DNA from: Brevibacterium sp. S22
GTDB taxonomy: Bacteria; Actinomycetota; Actinomycetes; Actinomycetales; Brevibacteriaceae
NCBI RefSeq assembly: GCF_004745485.1
Contig: NZ_RHFG01000032.1
Span: 1 to 37,966, forward strand
Direction: 5' to 3'
DNA: 37,966 bases
Of this stretch, positions 31,274 to 37,966 are shown one piece after another. The notes beneath the pieces were generated by a model. The model searched no databases. It saw only the letters and a program-made list of their open reading frames with translations, and was not told the origin of the DNA. Each line of letters starts with the position of its first letter. Within the stretch, counting starts at the first letter, position 1. Both the position numbers and the translations under genes were made by a program.

Positions 31274-33004
31274 TCAGCGGCCGGGCGCGTTCCTCGCCTC
31301 GACGCGAGTAAAGGGTCCGTCGGCTCGACGCAGGTCTCCCGCCGGCCCGTGCTCGACGAGTCGGCCGGAGTCCATGACGACCACCTCGGTGTCGTCGGGC
31401 AGCAGGTCGGCCCGATGGGTGATCTCGATGACGGTGAGTTCGGGACGACTCTCGGCCAAGCGGTGGCGGACGGTGCTCGCGGTGGCCGCATCGAGCTGGC
31501 TGAGCGCCTCGTCGAGCACGAGCACCTCCGGCTCGCCGACGAGCGCACGGGCGATCGCCAGGCGCTGCAGCTGACCTCCCGAGACCGTGAGCCCGCGCCC
31601 CTGCATCCGCGTCGCCAAACCCTCCGGCAGACCAGCCGCCCAATCGTCGAGGGCAACGATCGACAGTGCCTCGTCGATGAGGTCATCGCTTGCCTCCGGG
31701 GCTGCCAGGCGCAGGTTCTCGGCCAGGCTGCCCGACAGCAGCGTCGGGTGCTGAGTGACGAAGGCGATACGCCGACGCAGCACGTCGAGCGGCAGGTCCG
31801 TGGCGTCGACCTCGCCGAGGCGGACGCCCCCGGATTCGGGCTCCCGACCACGGACGAGCAGCGATGCGAGCGTCGACTTCCCCGATCCGGACACCCCGAC
31901 CACGGCACTCCACGTTCCCGCCCGAAACCGGGCGACCACCTCGGCGAGGGCAGGCGTCTCACGGCCGGGGTAGTGCAGGCTCACGGAATCGACGGTGATG
32001 TCGGTCGGCCCCGTCGGCGAGTGGGCAGTCCCGTTGTCGGGGACCGCGGGGGCGGCGTCGATGATCTCCCACACGCGGGCGGCCGCGGCGAGGGCTGTGT
32101 CAAGGCCGGTGGAGAAGTTCTCGATGCCGCGCACCGGAACCCAGAGCCCGGCGAACACGGCGAGCGCGGTGGCCGTCGCGAGTGCGGCATCCGAAGCACC
32201 ACCGCCCGCGGTCCCGACCACAACGACGGCGACGAGCCCGATGAGCTGGAGTGCGACGAGGAGTGCGGACCGGCCCGCCTGGATCCGGGCGACCGAGGAC
32301 CGGCTCGCGCTCAGCGCTCGGCCGTCGGCGTCGAGTTTGTGAAGCCTACGGTCCTGCGCACCAAAGGTGAGGACCTCGCGGATGCCGTGGACATCGTCGC
32401 CGATGTGCCCGGCGAGGTCACCGCGCGCATCCGCGGCATCGGCCGAGGCCCGCCACGTCGACCGGCTGGTGAGCACGGGGGCTGAGAGCATGAGGACGAC
32501 GATGACGGCAAGCGTGAGCGCGAGCGTCCCATCGACGGCGAGTCCCAACCACGTCAGCGCGATCGCGGGTACGACGACGGCGCTGACAGCCGGCGGGAAG
32601 GTATGGGCGAAGAAGACCTCGATCCGATCGATGTCGCCGGAGGCGCGTTCGGTGAGTTCGGCACCGGCGCGCCCGGTGGTCGCGGCCGGCGCCTGCGGAA
32701 CGAGTCGAGCGAAGAAGAGCTCCCGCAGCCGCTGCAGCGCGGTGAAGGCGACACGGTGTCCGAGATAGTGCTCGAGGTAGCGCAGACCCGCCTTGACCAG
32801 GGCGATGACCACGAGTGCGATGATGAGCGCGCCGAGGCGGGGCTCTCCTCCGCGTGCGACCCCGACGATGGCCATTGCGGCGATGACGAGGAGCGCGATG
32901 CCGAGGAGTTGGTTGAGGATGCGGCAGATCGTCGAAGCGATGAGCGAGGGGTAGAGGTTGCCGGCTGCCTCGATGAGGCGCGCGGCGAGGCGAACGCGGG
33001 TCAC
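31274..33004 (-). CDS. ABC transporter, fused permease and ATPase (second half-transporter)
   Basis: A 576-residue half-transporter. Six membrane helices occupy about residues 1-310 and an ATPase domain the rest. Walker A GVSGSGKST is near residue 372, the signature VSGGQLQRLAIARAL and Walker B VLVLDEALSQLD are intact, and the switch His is in EITHRAD. GTG 33004 overlaps the stop of the partner gene (GTGA), so the two are translationally coupled and form a heterodimer. CydC-like overall, but no cydAB is nearby; an IrtAB-like metallophore or a peptide/drug transporter are other options. The Fur/Zur-like palindrome upstream of the pair points to metals (inference). Confidence 0.88.
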   Translation of the reverse strand: MTRVRLAARLIEAAGNLYPSLIASTICRILNQLLGIALLVIAAMAIVGVARGGEPRLGALIIALVVIALVKAGLRYLEHYLGHRVAFTALQRLRELFFARLVPQAPAATTGRAGAELTERASGDIDRIEVFFAHTFPPAVSAVVVPAIALTWLGLAVDGTLALTLAVIVVLMLSAPVLTSRSTWRASADAADARGDLAGHIGDDVHGIREVLTFGAQDRRLHKLDADGRALSASRSSVARIQAGRSALLVALQLIGLVAVVVVGTAGGGASDAALATATALAVFAGLWVPVRGIENFSTGLDTALAAAARVWEIIDAAPAVPDNGTAHSPTGPTDITVDSVSLHYPGRETPALAEVVARFRAGTWSAVVGVSGSGKSTLASLLVRGREPESGGVRLGEVDATDLPLDVLRRRIAFVTQHPTLLSGSLAENLRLAAPEASDDLIDEALSIVALDDWAAGLPEGLATRMQGRGLTVSGGQLQRLAIARALVGEPEVLVLDEALSQLDAATASTVRHRLAESRPELTVIEITHRADLLPDDTEVVVMDSGRLVEHGPAGDLRRADGPFTRVEARNAPGR

Positions 33005-34917
33005 TGGGCTTCTCCTCGGACAGGTGTGCCGCTGGAAGTGTGCGCTCGGGTGGAGGAGTCTGCCCGGTTTGAGGACTGTGCGCTGAGTTCGCTGAGGTCG
33101 ATGACCCTGTCGGCAGCGAGGATGGCCTCAGGCCGGTGGGCAATCATGATGACGGTGCGGTCGGCACCGAGGCGGTTCAGCGCCGCGAGGATCGCAGCCT
33201 CCCCTGCGAGGTCGACCTGCGAGGTGGGTTCGTCGAAGAGAAGGATTGGGGCATCGCGCAGCCACGCCCTCGCGATCGCCAACCTCTGCGCCTGTCCGCC
33301 GGACAGCAGCCGTCCGTGATCACCGACCTCGGTGGCCAGCCCGTCGGGCATCGCTTCGACGTCCGCACGCAGGCCCGCGAAGTCGAGGGCCTCCCACAGC
33401 AGGGAGTCATCGGCTGCATGCGTATCGGCAGGGAGCGCGAGGCGAAGATTGTCGGCGATCGTTCCCATGAACAGGAAGGTTCGCTGCTCGACCACGCCGA
33501 GGCGAGAGCGCACAGCTGACTCGTCGGGGAGGTATTCGGCCGGTGCGTGGGCGGCGACTTGACGGGCCGCCTCGGTGAGGGTGACGTTTCCGGCGCCAGC
33601 CGTCGTCGGGGTTCCGTCGACGAGCACTTGCCCCTCTTGAGGTGTCAGGTGAGCTTGGATGAGCGCGGAGAGGGTGGACTTGCCGACCCCGCTCGGCCCG
33701 ACGATCGCGACGCGTTCCCCGCGCTCGATGCGCAGGTCGAGGTTCTCGAACACCGGGTCCGCACCTGGCCAACCGGCCGTGACCGTACGCAGTTCCAGCG
33801 CAGGCGGAGGCGGATCAGTGCTGTCCCCGGCATCGGTTCCGGTGGCATTGGGACGGTTGCCCTCGCCGAGGTGGTCCGCCGGAGCCGCACCTCTCGCCGT
33901 CGTAGTGGTGGCCTGCGCGTCGGCGTTCGCGGCACTCTCACCGAGGTGGCCACTGATCCGCTGCTGCGCAGCTCGGCCGGAGACACCGATGTAGAAGAAC
34001 TGCCCGACGATGTCGACGGGCCCGATGACCAGTGTCGCCATGAGCAGTATGGCCATTCCCTCGCCGAGGCTGAGCGATCCGTTACTCACCCGTGCGGTCG
34101 TCAGGGCGGCCGCCGCGACGATGACGGTGAGGGAGAACGCGGCGTCGACGACGAGGATGAGGAGCTGGTTGCCGGCGAGGAGACGCATGAGGTTGCGTCG
34201 GTGGGCTTCGCCTCGGCGAGCGAGATCGTCACCGATGCGGCGGCCGGCCCGAGCGTAGACGATGTCTTCGAGTGCGGTGATGGCGCCGAGGAAGCTGCTG
34301 GTCAACTGTCCGCGTGAGCGCCGGTAGGCGGCACCGACGGGACGGACGAGTCGTTGGAAGCCGCCGATGAGCACGGGCACGAGGAGGACGAGGAGGGCGA
34401 CCCAGCCGGCGATCTCGGCGCTCGTGGTCAGGGCCATGATGCCCAGCACCAGCAGCGGTGTCGTCAGTGCTCCGACGATGGGGCCGAGAAACCCTGCGCG
34501 GTAGTGTGCGGTGCGGTCGACGGCGTCGGTGGCCAGGGAGATGAGGCTGCTCGAACGTCGGTTCGCGGCCACGGCACCGAGGTCGAAGACCCGGCTGATG
34601 ACGAGGGCGCGCAGCCGTCTTTCAGTCGTCGATGATGCCCAGTCGGAGAAGACGACTCCGCCCCAGGCGCATGCTGCGGCCACAGCGATGAGCAAGGCGA
34701 GGCCGATGCCCGTGGCGAGGGTCAGAGGTTCGCCGTCGAAGAGTGCACCGACGCGGACGAAGAGGAGGGCGGTTGCAGCTGCTGAGGCCCATGCGATGAC
34801 CACCGAGGTCCAGAGCATCCAGCGCGGAGTCGCGTCCTTGATGTCCGGGTGGAGGGGAGCCTTCTCAACCGAGTGCGGGTGGGGCGAACCCTGCTGCGGA
34901 TGCCCGGGCGCGCTCAT
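33001..34917 (-). CDS. ABC transporter, fused permease and ATPase (first half-transporter)
   Basis: A 638-residue half-transporter with six helices (about residues 30-330), a Thr/Ala/Pro-rich linker near residues 335-380 and an ATPase domain: Walker A GPSGVGKST near residue 407, signature LLSGGQAQRLAIARAWL near 540, Walker B ILLFDEPTSQVD and switch IAHRPE. All ATPase motifs look functional. ATG 34917 follows AAAGGCAGG. A long, His/Pro-rich N-terminal tail (GHPQQGSPHPHSVEKAPLHP) precedes the first helix and might touch metal. Coupled to the downstream half-transporter by a 4-bp overlap. The direction of transport cannot be read from sequence. Confidence 0.88.
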   Translation of the reverse strand: MSAPGHPQQGSPHPHSVEKAPLHPDIKDATPRWMLWTSVVIAWASAAATALLFVRVGALFDGEPLTLATGIGLALLIAVAAACAWGGVVFSDWASSTTERRLRALVISRVFDLGAVAANRRSSSLISLATDAVDRTAHYRAGFLGPIVGALTTPLLVLGIMALTTSAEIAGWVALLVLLVPVLIGGFQRLVRPVGAAYRRSRGQLTSSFLGAITALEDIVYARAGRRIGDDLARRGEAHRRNLMRLLAGNQLLILVVDAAFSLTVIVAAAALTTARVSNGSLSLGEGMAILLMATLVIGPVDIVGQFFYIGVSGRAAQQRISGHLGESAANADAQATTTTARGAAPADHLGEGNRPNATGTDAGDSTDPPPPALELRTVTAGWPGADPVFENLDLRIERGERVAIVGPSGVGKSTLSALIQAHLTPQEGQVLVDGTPTTAGAGNVTLTEAARQVAAHAPAEYLPDESAVRSRLGVVEQRTFLFMGTIADNLRLALPADTHAADDSLLWEALDFAGLRADVEAMPDGLATEVGDHGRLLSGGQAQRLAIARAWLRDAPILLFDEPTSQVDLAGEAAILAALNRLGADRTVIMIAHRPEAILAADRVIDLSELSAQSSNRADSSTRAHTSSGTPVRGEAQ

Positions 34918-34956
34918 CTGCCTGCCTTTCGCGGAGTCAACCAGAACTCAATTTGC

Positions 34957-34996
34957 GGCTCTGAGCAGAGCCGATTTCCTGTTGAGAATCATTCTC
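34957..34996. promoter_or_regulatory. Fur/Zur-like palindrome and hairpin upstream of the ABC pair
   Basis: Perfect palindrome GAGAAT-C-ATTCTC (34984-34996) within TTGAGAATCATTCTCT. It resembles Fur-family boxes, especially the actinobacterial Zur form TGAAAATCATTTTCA. It lies 67 bp upstream of the ABC start codon. A short hairpin GGCTCT-GAGC-AGAGCC (34957-34972) sits between the box and the gene. Confidence 0.5.
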
Positions 34997-35021
34997 TCAT
35001 GCAGGGTTGGTTCGTGCCTCA

Positions 35022-35064
35022 CCAGGTGCGCGGCTGTCCGTCGCCAGGTGCGCGACCGCACCTG
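35022..35064. promoter_or_regulatory. Direct and inverted CAGGTGCG repeats before the SDR gene
   Basis: CCAGGTGCGCG occurs at 35022-35032 and 35044-35054 (22-bp period). The second copy forms the perfect inverted repeat CAGGTGCG-CGAC-CGCACCTG (35045-35064). It lies about 95 bp before ATG 35157 and is probably an operator for that gene or for the divergent ABC operon. Confidence 0.45.
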
Positions 35065-35156
35065 CAGAGCGAGCGGAATATCCGAACACCGCCCGGACTT
35101 ACACGAACTGGCGCGCCGACCTATCGGAGAGCGTCAGACCAATCTGAGAGGGAGTC

Positions 35157-35840
35157 ATGTCCACCATCACGATCATCGGCGGCCACGGGAAAGTCGCGAT
35201 GCTGAGCGCACCGCTGTTCAGCGCGGCCGGACACACCGTCCGCTCGGTCATCCGCAAGCAGGAGCAGTCGGCCGATATCGAGGAAGCACAGGCCACGCCG
35301 ATCGTCGCCGATGTCGCCCAGCTCGACACCGATGCCATCGCCGAGGTCCTGGCCAGCAGCGATGCCGTCGTCTGGTCTGAGGGTGCCGGAGGCAGCGGCG
35401 CCGATCAGACCTGGGCTATCGATCGCGACACCGCCATCCGAACGATAGACGCCTCGAAGAAGGCAGGCATCCGACGTTTCGTGATGGTCTCGTACTTCAA
35501 TTCTCGACTCGTCGACGGCGAGGTCCCCGGTGTTGCCGAAGGCGATGGAATGTATGCCTACTACAACGCGAAGTCGCAGGCCGATGAGTATCTGCGCACC
35601 GAGTCCGGACTCGATTGGACGGTGCTGGGCCCCTCGGTGCTCACGCTCGATCCGGCGACGCAGCTCATCACCGTCGACAGCTCGGATGAGACCCGTGACC
35701 TCGAGGTGCCTTCGACGTCACGTGACAACGTCGCGCATGTCGTCGCCGCGGTCGTCGACGAGCCCGCCGCTATCGGCGCAACGCTGAACTTCCACGACGG
35801 ACAGACCCCGATCGCCGAGGCGGTCACGCAGGGAGGCTGA
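35157..35840 (+). CDS. NAD(P)-binding atypical SDR protein
   Basis: A 227-residue single-domain Rossmann protein of the NAD(P)H-binding (NmrA/YwnB-like) atypical SDR type. The cofactor loop IIGGHGKVAM is at residues 6-15 (G-G-x-G-K-V in place of G-x-x-G-x-x-G), with the following basic VIRK likely reading NADP phosphate. Y-x-x-x-K in YYNAKSQADEYL (about residue 135) sits where SDR catalytic residues lie, and LDWTVLGPSVL is a family segment. It could be a reductase or a redox sensor; the substrate is unknown. The purine-rich GAGAGGGAG just before the ATG is a tight ribosome binding site. Divergent from the ABC operon. Confidence 0.82.
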   Translation: MSTITIIGGHGKVAMLSAPLFSAAGHTVRSVIRKQEQSADIEEAQATPIVADVAQLDTDAIAEVLASSDAVVWSEGAGGSGADQTWAIDRDTAIRTIDASKKAGIRRFVMVSYFNSRLVDGEVPGVAEGDGMYAYYNAKSQADEYLRTESGLDWTVLGPSVLTLDPATQLITVDSSDETRDLEVPSTSRDNVAHVVAAVVDEPAAIGATLNFHDGQTPIAEAVTQGG

Positions 35841-36163
35841 GTTTCACCCTCGTACTCGACGACATAGTCAGTGTAGGACTTGCGGGGTTCGCTAGGACTC
35901 CAGTACCCGCAGTAGGCGAGGAACACTCCGAGCGTGTTGTCGAAACTGGCCGAGCAGAACCGCGCCTGATCTTCGGCTCGGCCCTGGTTCCGAGCCGGGA
36001 CCTCTCAGTCTGCTACCGATTCCCGAATTTCCTGAATCCGGTGAGTTCAACATCTTGCAGTCGAGACGTTCTGGATTTGAGTCTTAACGGAATTTTCATC
36101 TCGCGACTGACGAACCCGCGAACTCACATCAGCAACGGACTCCGCTGAATCGCAATACTTCGA
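35841..36163. other. Lower-GC spacer without a recognisable gene
   Basis: About 320 bases with a visible fall in GC towards the right. No gene with a start codon and ribosome binding site is present. A minus-strand open stretch reads as a plausible peptide but lacks a start (see rejected items). This is probably the border of the acquired segment that carries the amidohydrolase and the insertion sequence. Confidence 0.45.
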
Positions 36164-37798
36164 CTAGTCGACTTCTCCGTAAACCACTTCGCCGCCTATG
36201 ACGGTTGCTTTCGGGACAATCGTTCCGATTGTTTCCGGTGCCACCGAGAGAATATCGTCGCTCAGCGCGACGAAGTCGGCCAACTTGCCGACCTCTAGCG
36301 TGCCGAGGTCCCTCTCTGCATTGACTGCAAACGCAGATCCATAGGTGTACGCGTGCAATGCCTCGGCCACAGTCACCTTTTCTGCGGGAGCGAATTCCCT
36401 GCCAGACGAAGTGCGGCGGTTAACAAGATCGTGCATCGACACGAAAGGGTTTGCGTCGGAGACTGGAGAATCTGTCGATCCCGGCACTGTTATGCCTGCA
36501 TCAAGCAGAGAGCGCATGCGGTAGGTGCCCCTTGCCCTGTCATCGCCGATCGCCTCACGGATGCCATCGCCGAACTCCGAAATGAAGACTCCCTGCGGAA
36601 CTGGGATCACTCCAAGGCTCGCCGCCCTAGTGACCTGTGCGTCAGTGGCAATTGCGAAATGCTCGATGCGATGCCTCGCCCGCCGCGACGACGTTTCAAG
36701 GGCCGCCTCTACACCGTCTAGCGCATAGTCGATGGCCCGGTCCCCGATTGCGTGCGTTGCTACGCTCCATCCAGCGCGATGATAAGCAGGGATAAGCTCA
36801 CGCAGCTCTTCTGGTTCGACAACCATGAGCCCAACGTTTTCAGGCTCGCCCGAATAGCACTGATGCACGGCCGCGGAATGGCCGATCAACGAACCATCGG
36901 AGATGATCTTCACCGGGCCAAGTCGAAGATGATCGTCACCGAATCCAGTGCGAATTCCGAGGTCCAGAGTCAGCATGCCTTCTGCGTTGATTTCGAGATC
37001 GTGAAGGACCTGATGAAAAGGCATGACTGTCATCCTCGGCCGCAGTGTTCTCTCGGCAATGGCACGCTGATATATATTGAGCACCGGGCTGTTGAGACCA
37101 GCCGCTCCGCCGACAAGGATCCCGGGTTCAGTGAGGCTGGTCAGCCCATAGGACACGGCCTGATTAGAGGCGAGTGCGAGCGCAGCGATCGATTCTTCTT
37201 CCGTGACTCTGGCTGCTTCGAGACGGATCGGATCACCTGCATTCTCCTGCAACAGGCCTTCCGCACGCCCCTCGACATCGCGGAAGACTCTCCCTCCGGG
37301 TATATCGTCGTAGCCGCGGCGACCTACTGCTCCAACCCGTTCGAAAGCGGCAGTATTCGCTACGACCATGTGATGGGAGACGTGCTCGATGAGGGCTGGT
37401 CGGCCCCCGGTCACTTTGTCGAGCATCTCGGCCGTCGGATGGGCTCCCAGACGATTCTGATCGTATCCGTTCCCCCGGACCCATGAGTCAGGCGGTAGTT
37501 CATCAGCTCGATCTGCCAATACGGAATAGAGTTCGTCAAGTGAAGACACTGCGGGATATCGCAAATCGACATTGACCAGCTGTTCGCCTGTCCCCATCGT
37601 GTGGTGATGCGCGTCATGAAGTCCTGGAATAACCCGAGTGTTCCCAAAGTCGAATTCCTCTTGTGCGATCAAACCTTCGACGTCATCGATCGCGACAATA
37701 CGGCCGTTATGGACTCCAAGAGTGTGTGCTTCTGGCCGACCTGGGTCACCGGTCCAAAATCGCCCGTGCCACAAGCTGTCGATCTTCATCTTTTCCAC
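36164..37798 (-). CDS. YtcJ-type amidohydrolase
   Basis: A 544-residue metal-dependent hydrolase of the amidohydrolase superfamily (Amidohydro_3, YtcJ/Nfda-like). The metal site is visible: HDAHHH after GL near residue 61, the lysine region GPVKIISDGSL, THAIGDRAID, RIEHFAI and the catalytic Asp in STDSPV. Members hydrolyse N-formyl or cyclic amide groups; the substrate here is unknown. Codon use and GC are clearly lower than in the genes up to 35.8 kb, and the gene ends next to an IS5-type element, so horizontal acquisition is likely. GTG 37798 and ATG 37789 are both possible starts. Confidence 0.87.
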   Translation of the reverse strand: MEKMKIDSLWHGRFWTGDPGRPEAHTLGVHNGRIVAIDDVEGLIAQEEFDFGNTRVIPGLHDAHHHTMGTGEQLVNVDLRYPAVSSLDELYSVLADRADELPPDSWVRGNGYDQNRLGAHPTAEMLDKVTGGRPALIEHVSHHMVVANTAAFERVGAVGRRGYDDIPGGRVFRDVEGRAEGLLQENAGDPIRLEAARVTEEESIAALALASNQAVSYGLTSLTEPGILVGGAAGLNSPVLNIYQRAIAERTLRPRMTVMPFHQVLHDLEINAEGMLTLDLGIRTGFGDDHLRLGPVKIISDGSLIGHSAAVHQCYSGEPENVGLMVVEPEELRELIPAYHRAGWSVATHAIGDRAIDYALDGVEAALETSSRRARHRIEHFAIATDAQVTRAASLGVIPVPQGVFISEFGDGIREAIGDDRARGTYRMRSLLDAGITVPGSTDSPVSDANPFVSMHDLVNRRTSSGREFAPAEKVTVAEALHAYTYGSAFAVNAERDLGTLEVGKLADFVALSDDILSVAPETIGTIVPKATVIGGEVVYGEVD

Positions 37799-37843
37799 TT
37801 TCTGCAGTAGGTGCAGTCCGAGTCGTCTCGCTAGTCACGACTA

Positions 37844-37966
37844 GGGCGTGTCTCCTTTATTGACCATTCCAGGACTGGCACGGTGGAGACGTGACTACAC
37901 AGCAACGACACCGAGTCTTCACTGATGAGCAGTGGGAGAAGATCGAACCACTTCTGCCCTCAAACG
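37844..37966 (+). mobile_element. IS5-family element, left end (cut by window edge)
   Basis: GGGCGTGTCTCC (37844-37855) looks like the terminal inverted repeat of IS5-family (IS427-like) elements. It is preceded by CTAG (37841-37844), a known type of target for this group; another CTAG lies at 37831-37834. The transposase begins just inside (37891) and runs off the window, so intactness is unknown. Confidence 0.7.
37891..37966 (+). CDS. IS5-family transposase, N-terminal part
   Basis: Starting with GTG 37891 (GGAGA 4-5 nt upstream) the frame reads VTTQQRHRVFTDEQWEKIEP, then LLPSN to the window end. F/L-T-D-E-Q-W-x-x-I-E-P-L-L-P is the hallmark opening of IS5-type transposases (DUF4096 domain). 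Only 25 codons are visible; the DDE catalytic domain lies beyond the window. Confidence 0.88.
   Translation, partial: MTTQQRHRVFTDEQWEKIEPLLPSN

Noticed and set aside
29764..31962. A 732-codon minus-strand frame under the aminotransferase and ABC genes
   Set aside because: Low-complexity shadow translation of real genes on other frames, with no recognisable domain.
31274..34917. Assignment of the ABC pair as cydDC (cytochrome bd assembly)
   Set aside because: Overall architecture is CydDC-like, but no cydAB genes adjoin and a metal-type box precedes the pair, so the gene symbol was withheld.
35841..36000. Minus-strand peptide-like frame (AYCGYWSPSEPRKSYTDYVVEY) at the end of the SDR gene
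   Set aside because: Looks protein-like, but the frame meets a stop upstream with no start codon or ribosome binding site before it, and it runs on into the antisense of the SDR gene. At most a gene remnant; too weak to annotate.

Overview
The window reads as chromosome of a high-GC actinobacterium. The evidence is the heavy G/C bias at third codon positions, frequent GTG (and one probable TTG) starts with GGAGG-type ribosome binding sites, TAnnnT -10 boxes placed 6-7 nt before some ATGs (leaderless mRNAs), and the protein families present. Gene content and style recall Brevibacterium, but that genus is an inference; there is no rRNA or tRNA here to fix it. Both ends are cut inside insertion sequences: the tail of an IS630-type transposase (1-126) and the left end plus first codons of an IS5-type transposase (37844-37966). 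The stretches next to them (about 130-2200 and 35850-37840) look visibly less GC-rich than the middle and are probably more recent arrivals.

2.1-13.8 kb: the most interesting region. It is a catabolic island with a DUF1537 acid-sugar kinase fused in frame to a PdxA-type dehydrogenase, a DeoR-family regulator, a D-2-hydroxyacid dehydrogenase, a DapA-family aldolase, an aldo/keto reductase, two aberrant NRAMP-fold transporters lacking the canonical metal ligands, a BNR/sialidase-fold protein broken by a frameshift at a GATCC tandem repeat, and a TauE/SafE permease. Every promoter region of the island carries copies of one dyad, TGCGY-N5-GCGCA (eight sites by eye), including the deoR promoter. 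I propose one DeoR-controlled regulon for uptake and breakdown of an unidentified (possibly four-carbon) sugar acid, in which the variant NRAMP proteins carry something other than Mn/Fe.

14.0-23.4 kb: a secreted lipase of the LIP family, then a six-gene minus-strand cluster (LysR regulator, MHS-type symporter, M20 carbamoylase/allantoate hydrolase-like amidohydrolase, two amidase-signature enzymes and a DUF1345-like membrane protein) that looks like import and stepwise hydrolysis of an amide or ureido compound. A LysR-type dyad sits about 65 bp upstream of the inferred start of the symporter mRNA.

23.4-31.2 kb: lgt (lipoprotein maturation) behind an unusual 21-bp direct-repeat array, a hot-dog thioesterase with a palindrome over its -10 box, an aminotransferase, a small membrane protein, a GNAT-like protein, and an FAD amine oxidase-aminotransferase pair.

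31.2-37.8 kb: a translationally coupled heterodimeric ABC transporter pair with a Fur/Zur-like palindrome upstream, an NAD(P)-binding atypical SDR, and a lower-GC YtcJ-type amidohydrolase next to the right-hand insertion sequence. Boundaries, motifs and repeats were read by eye; no alignments or searches were run.
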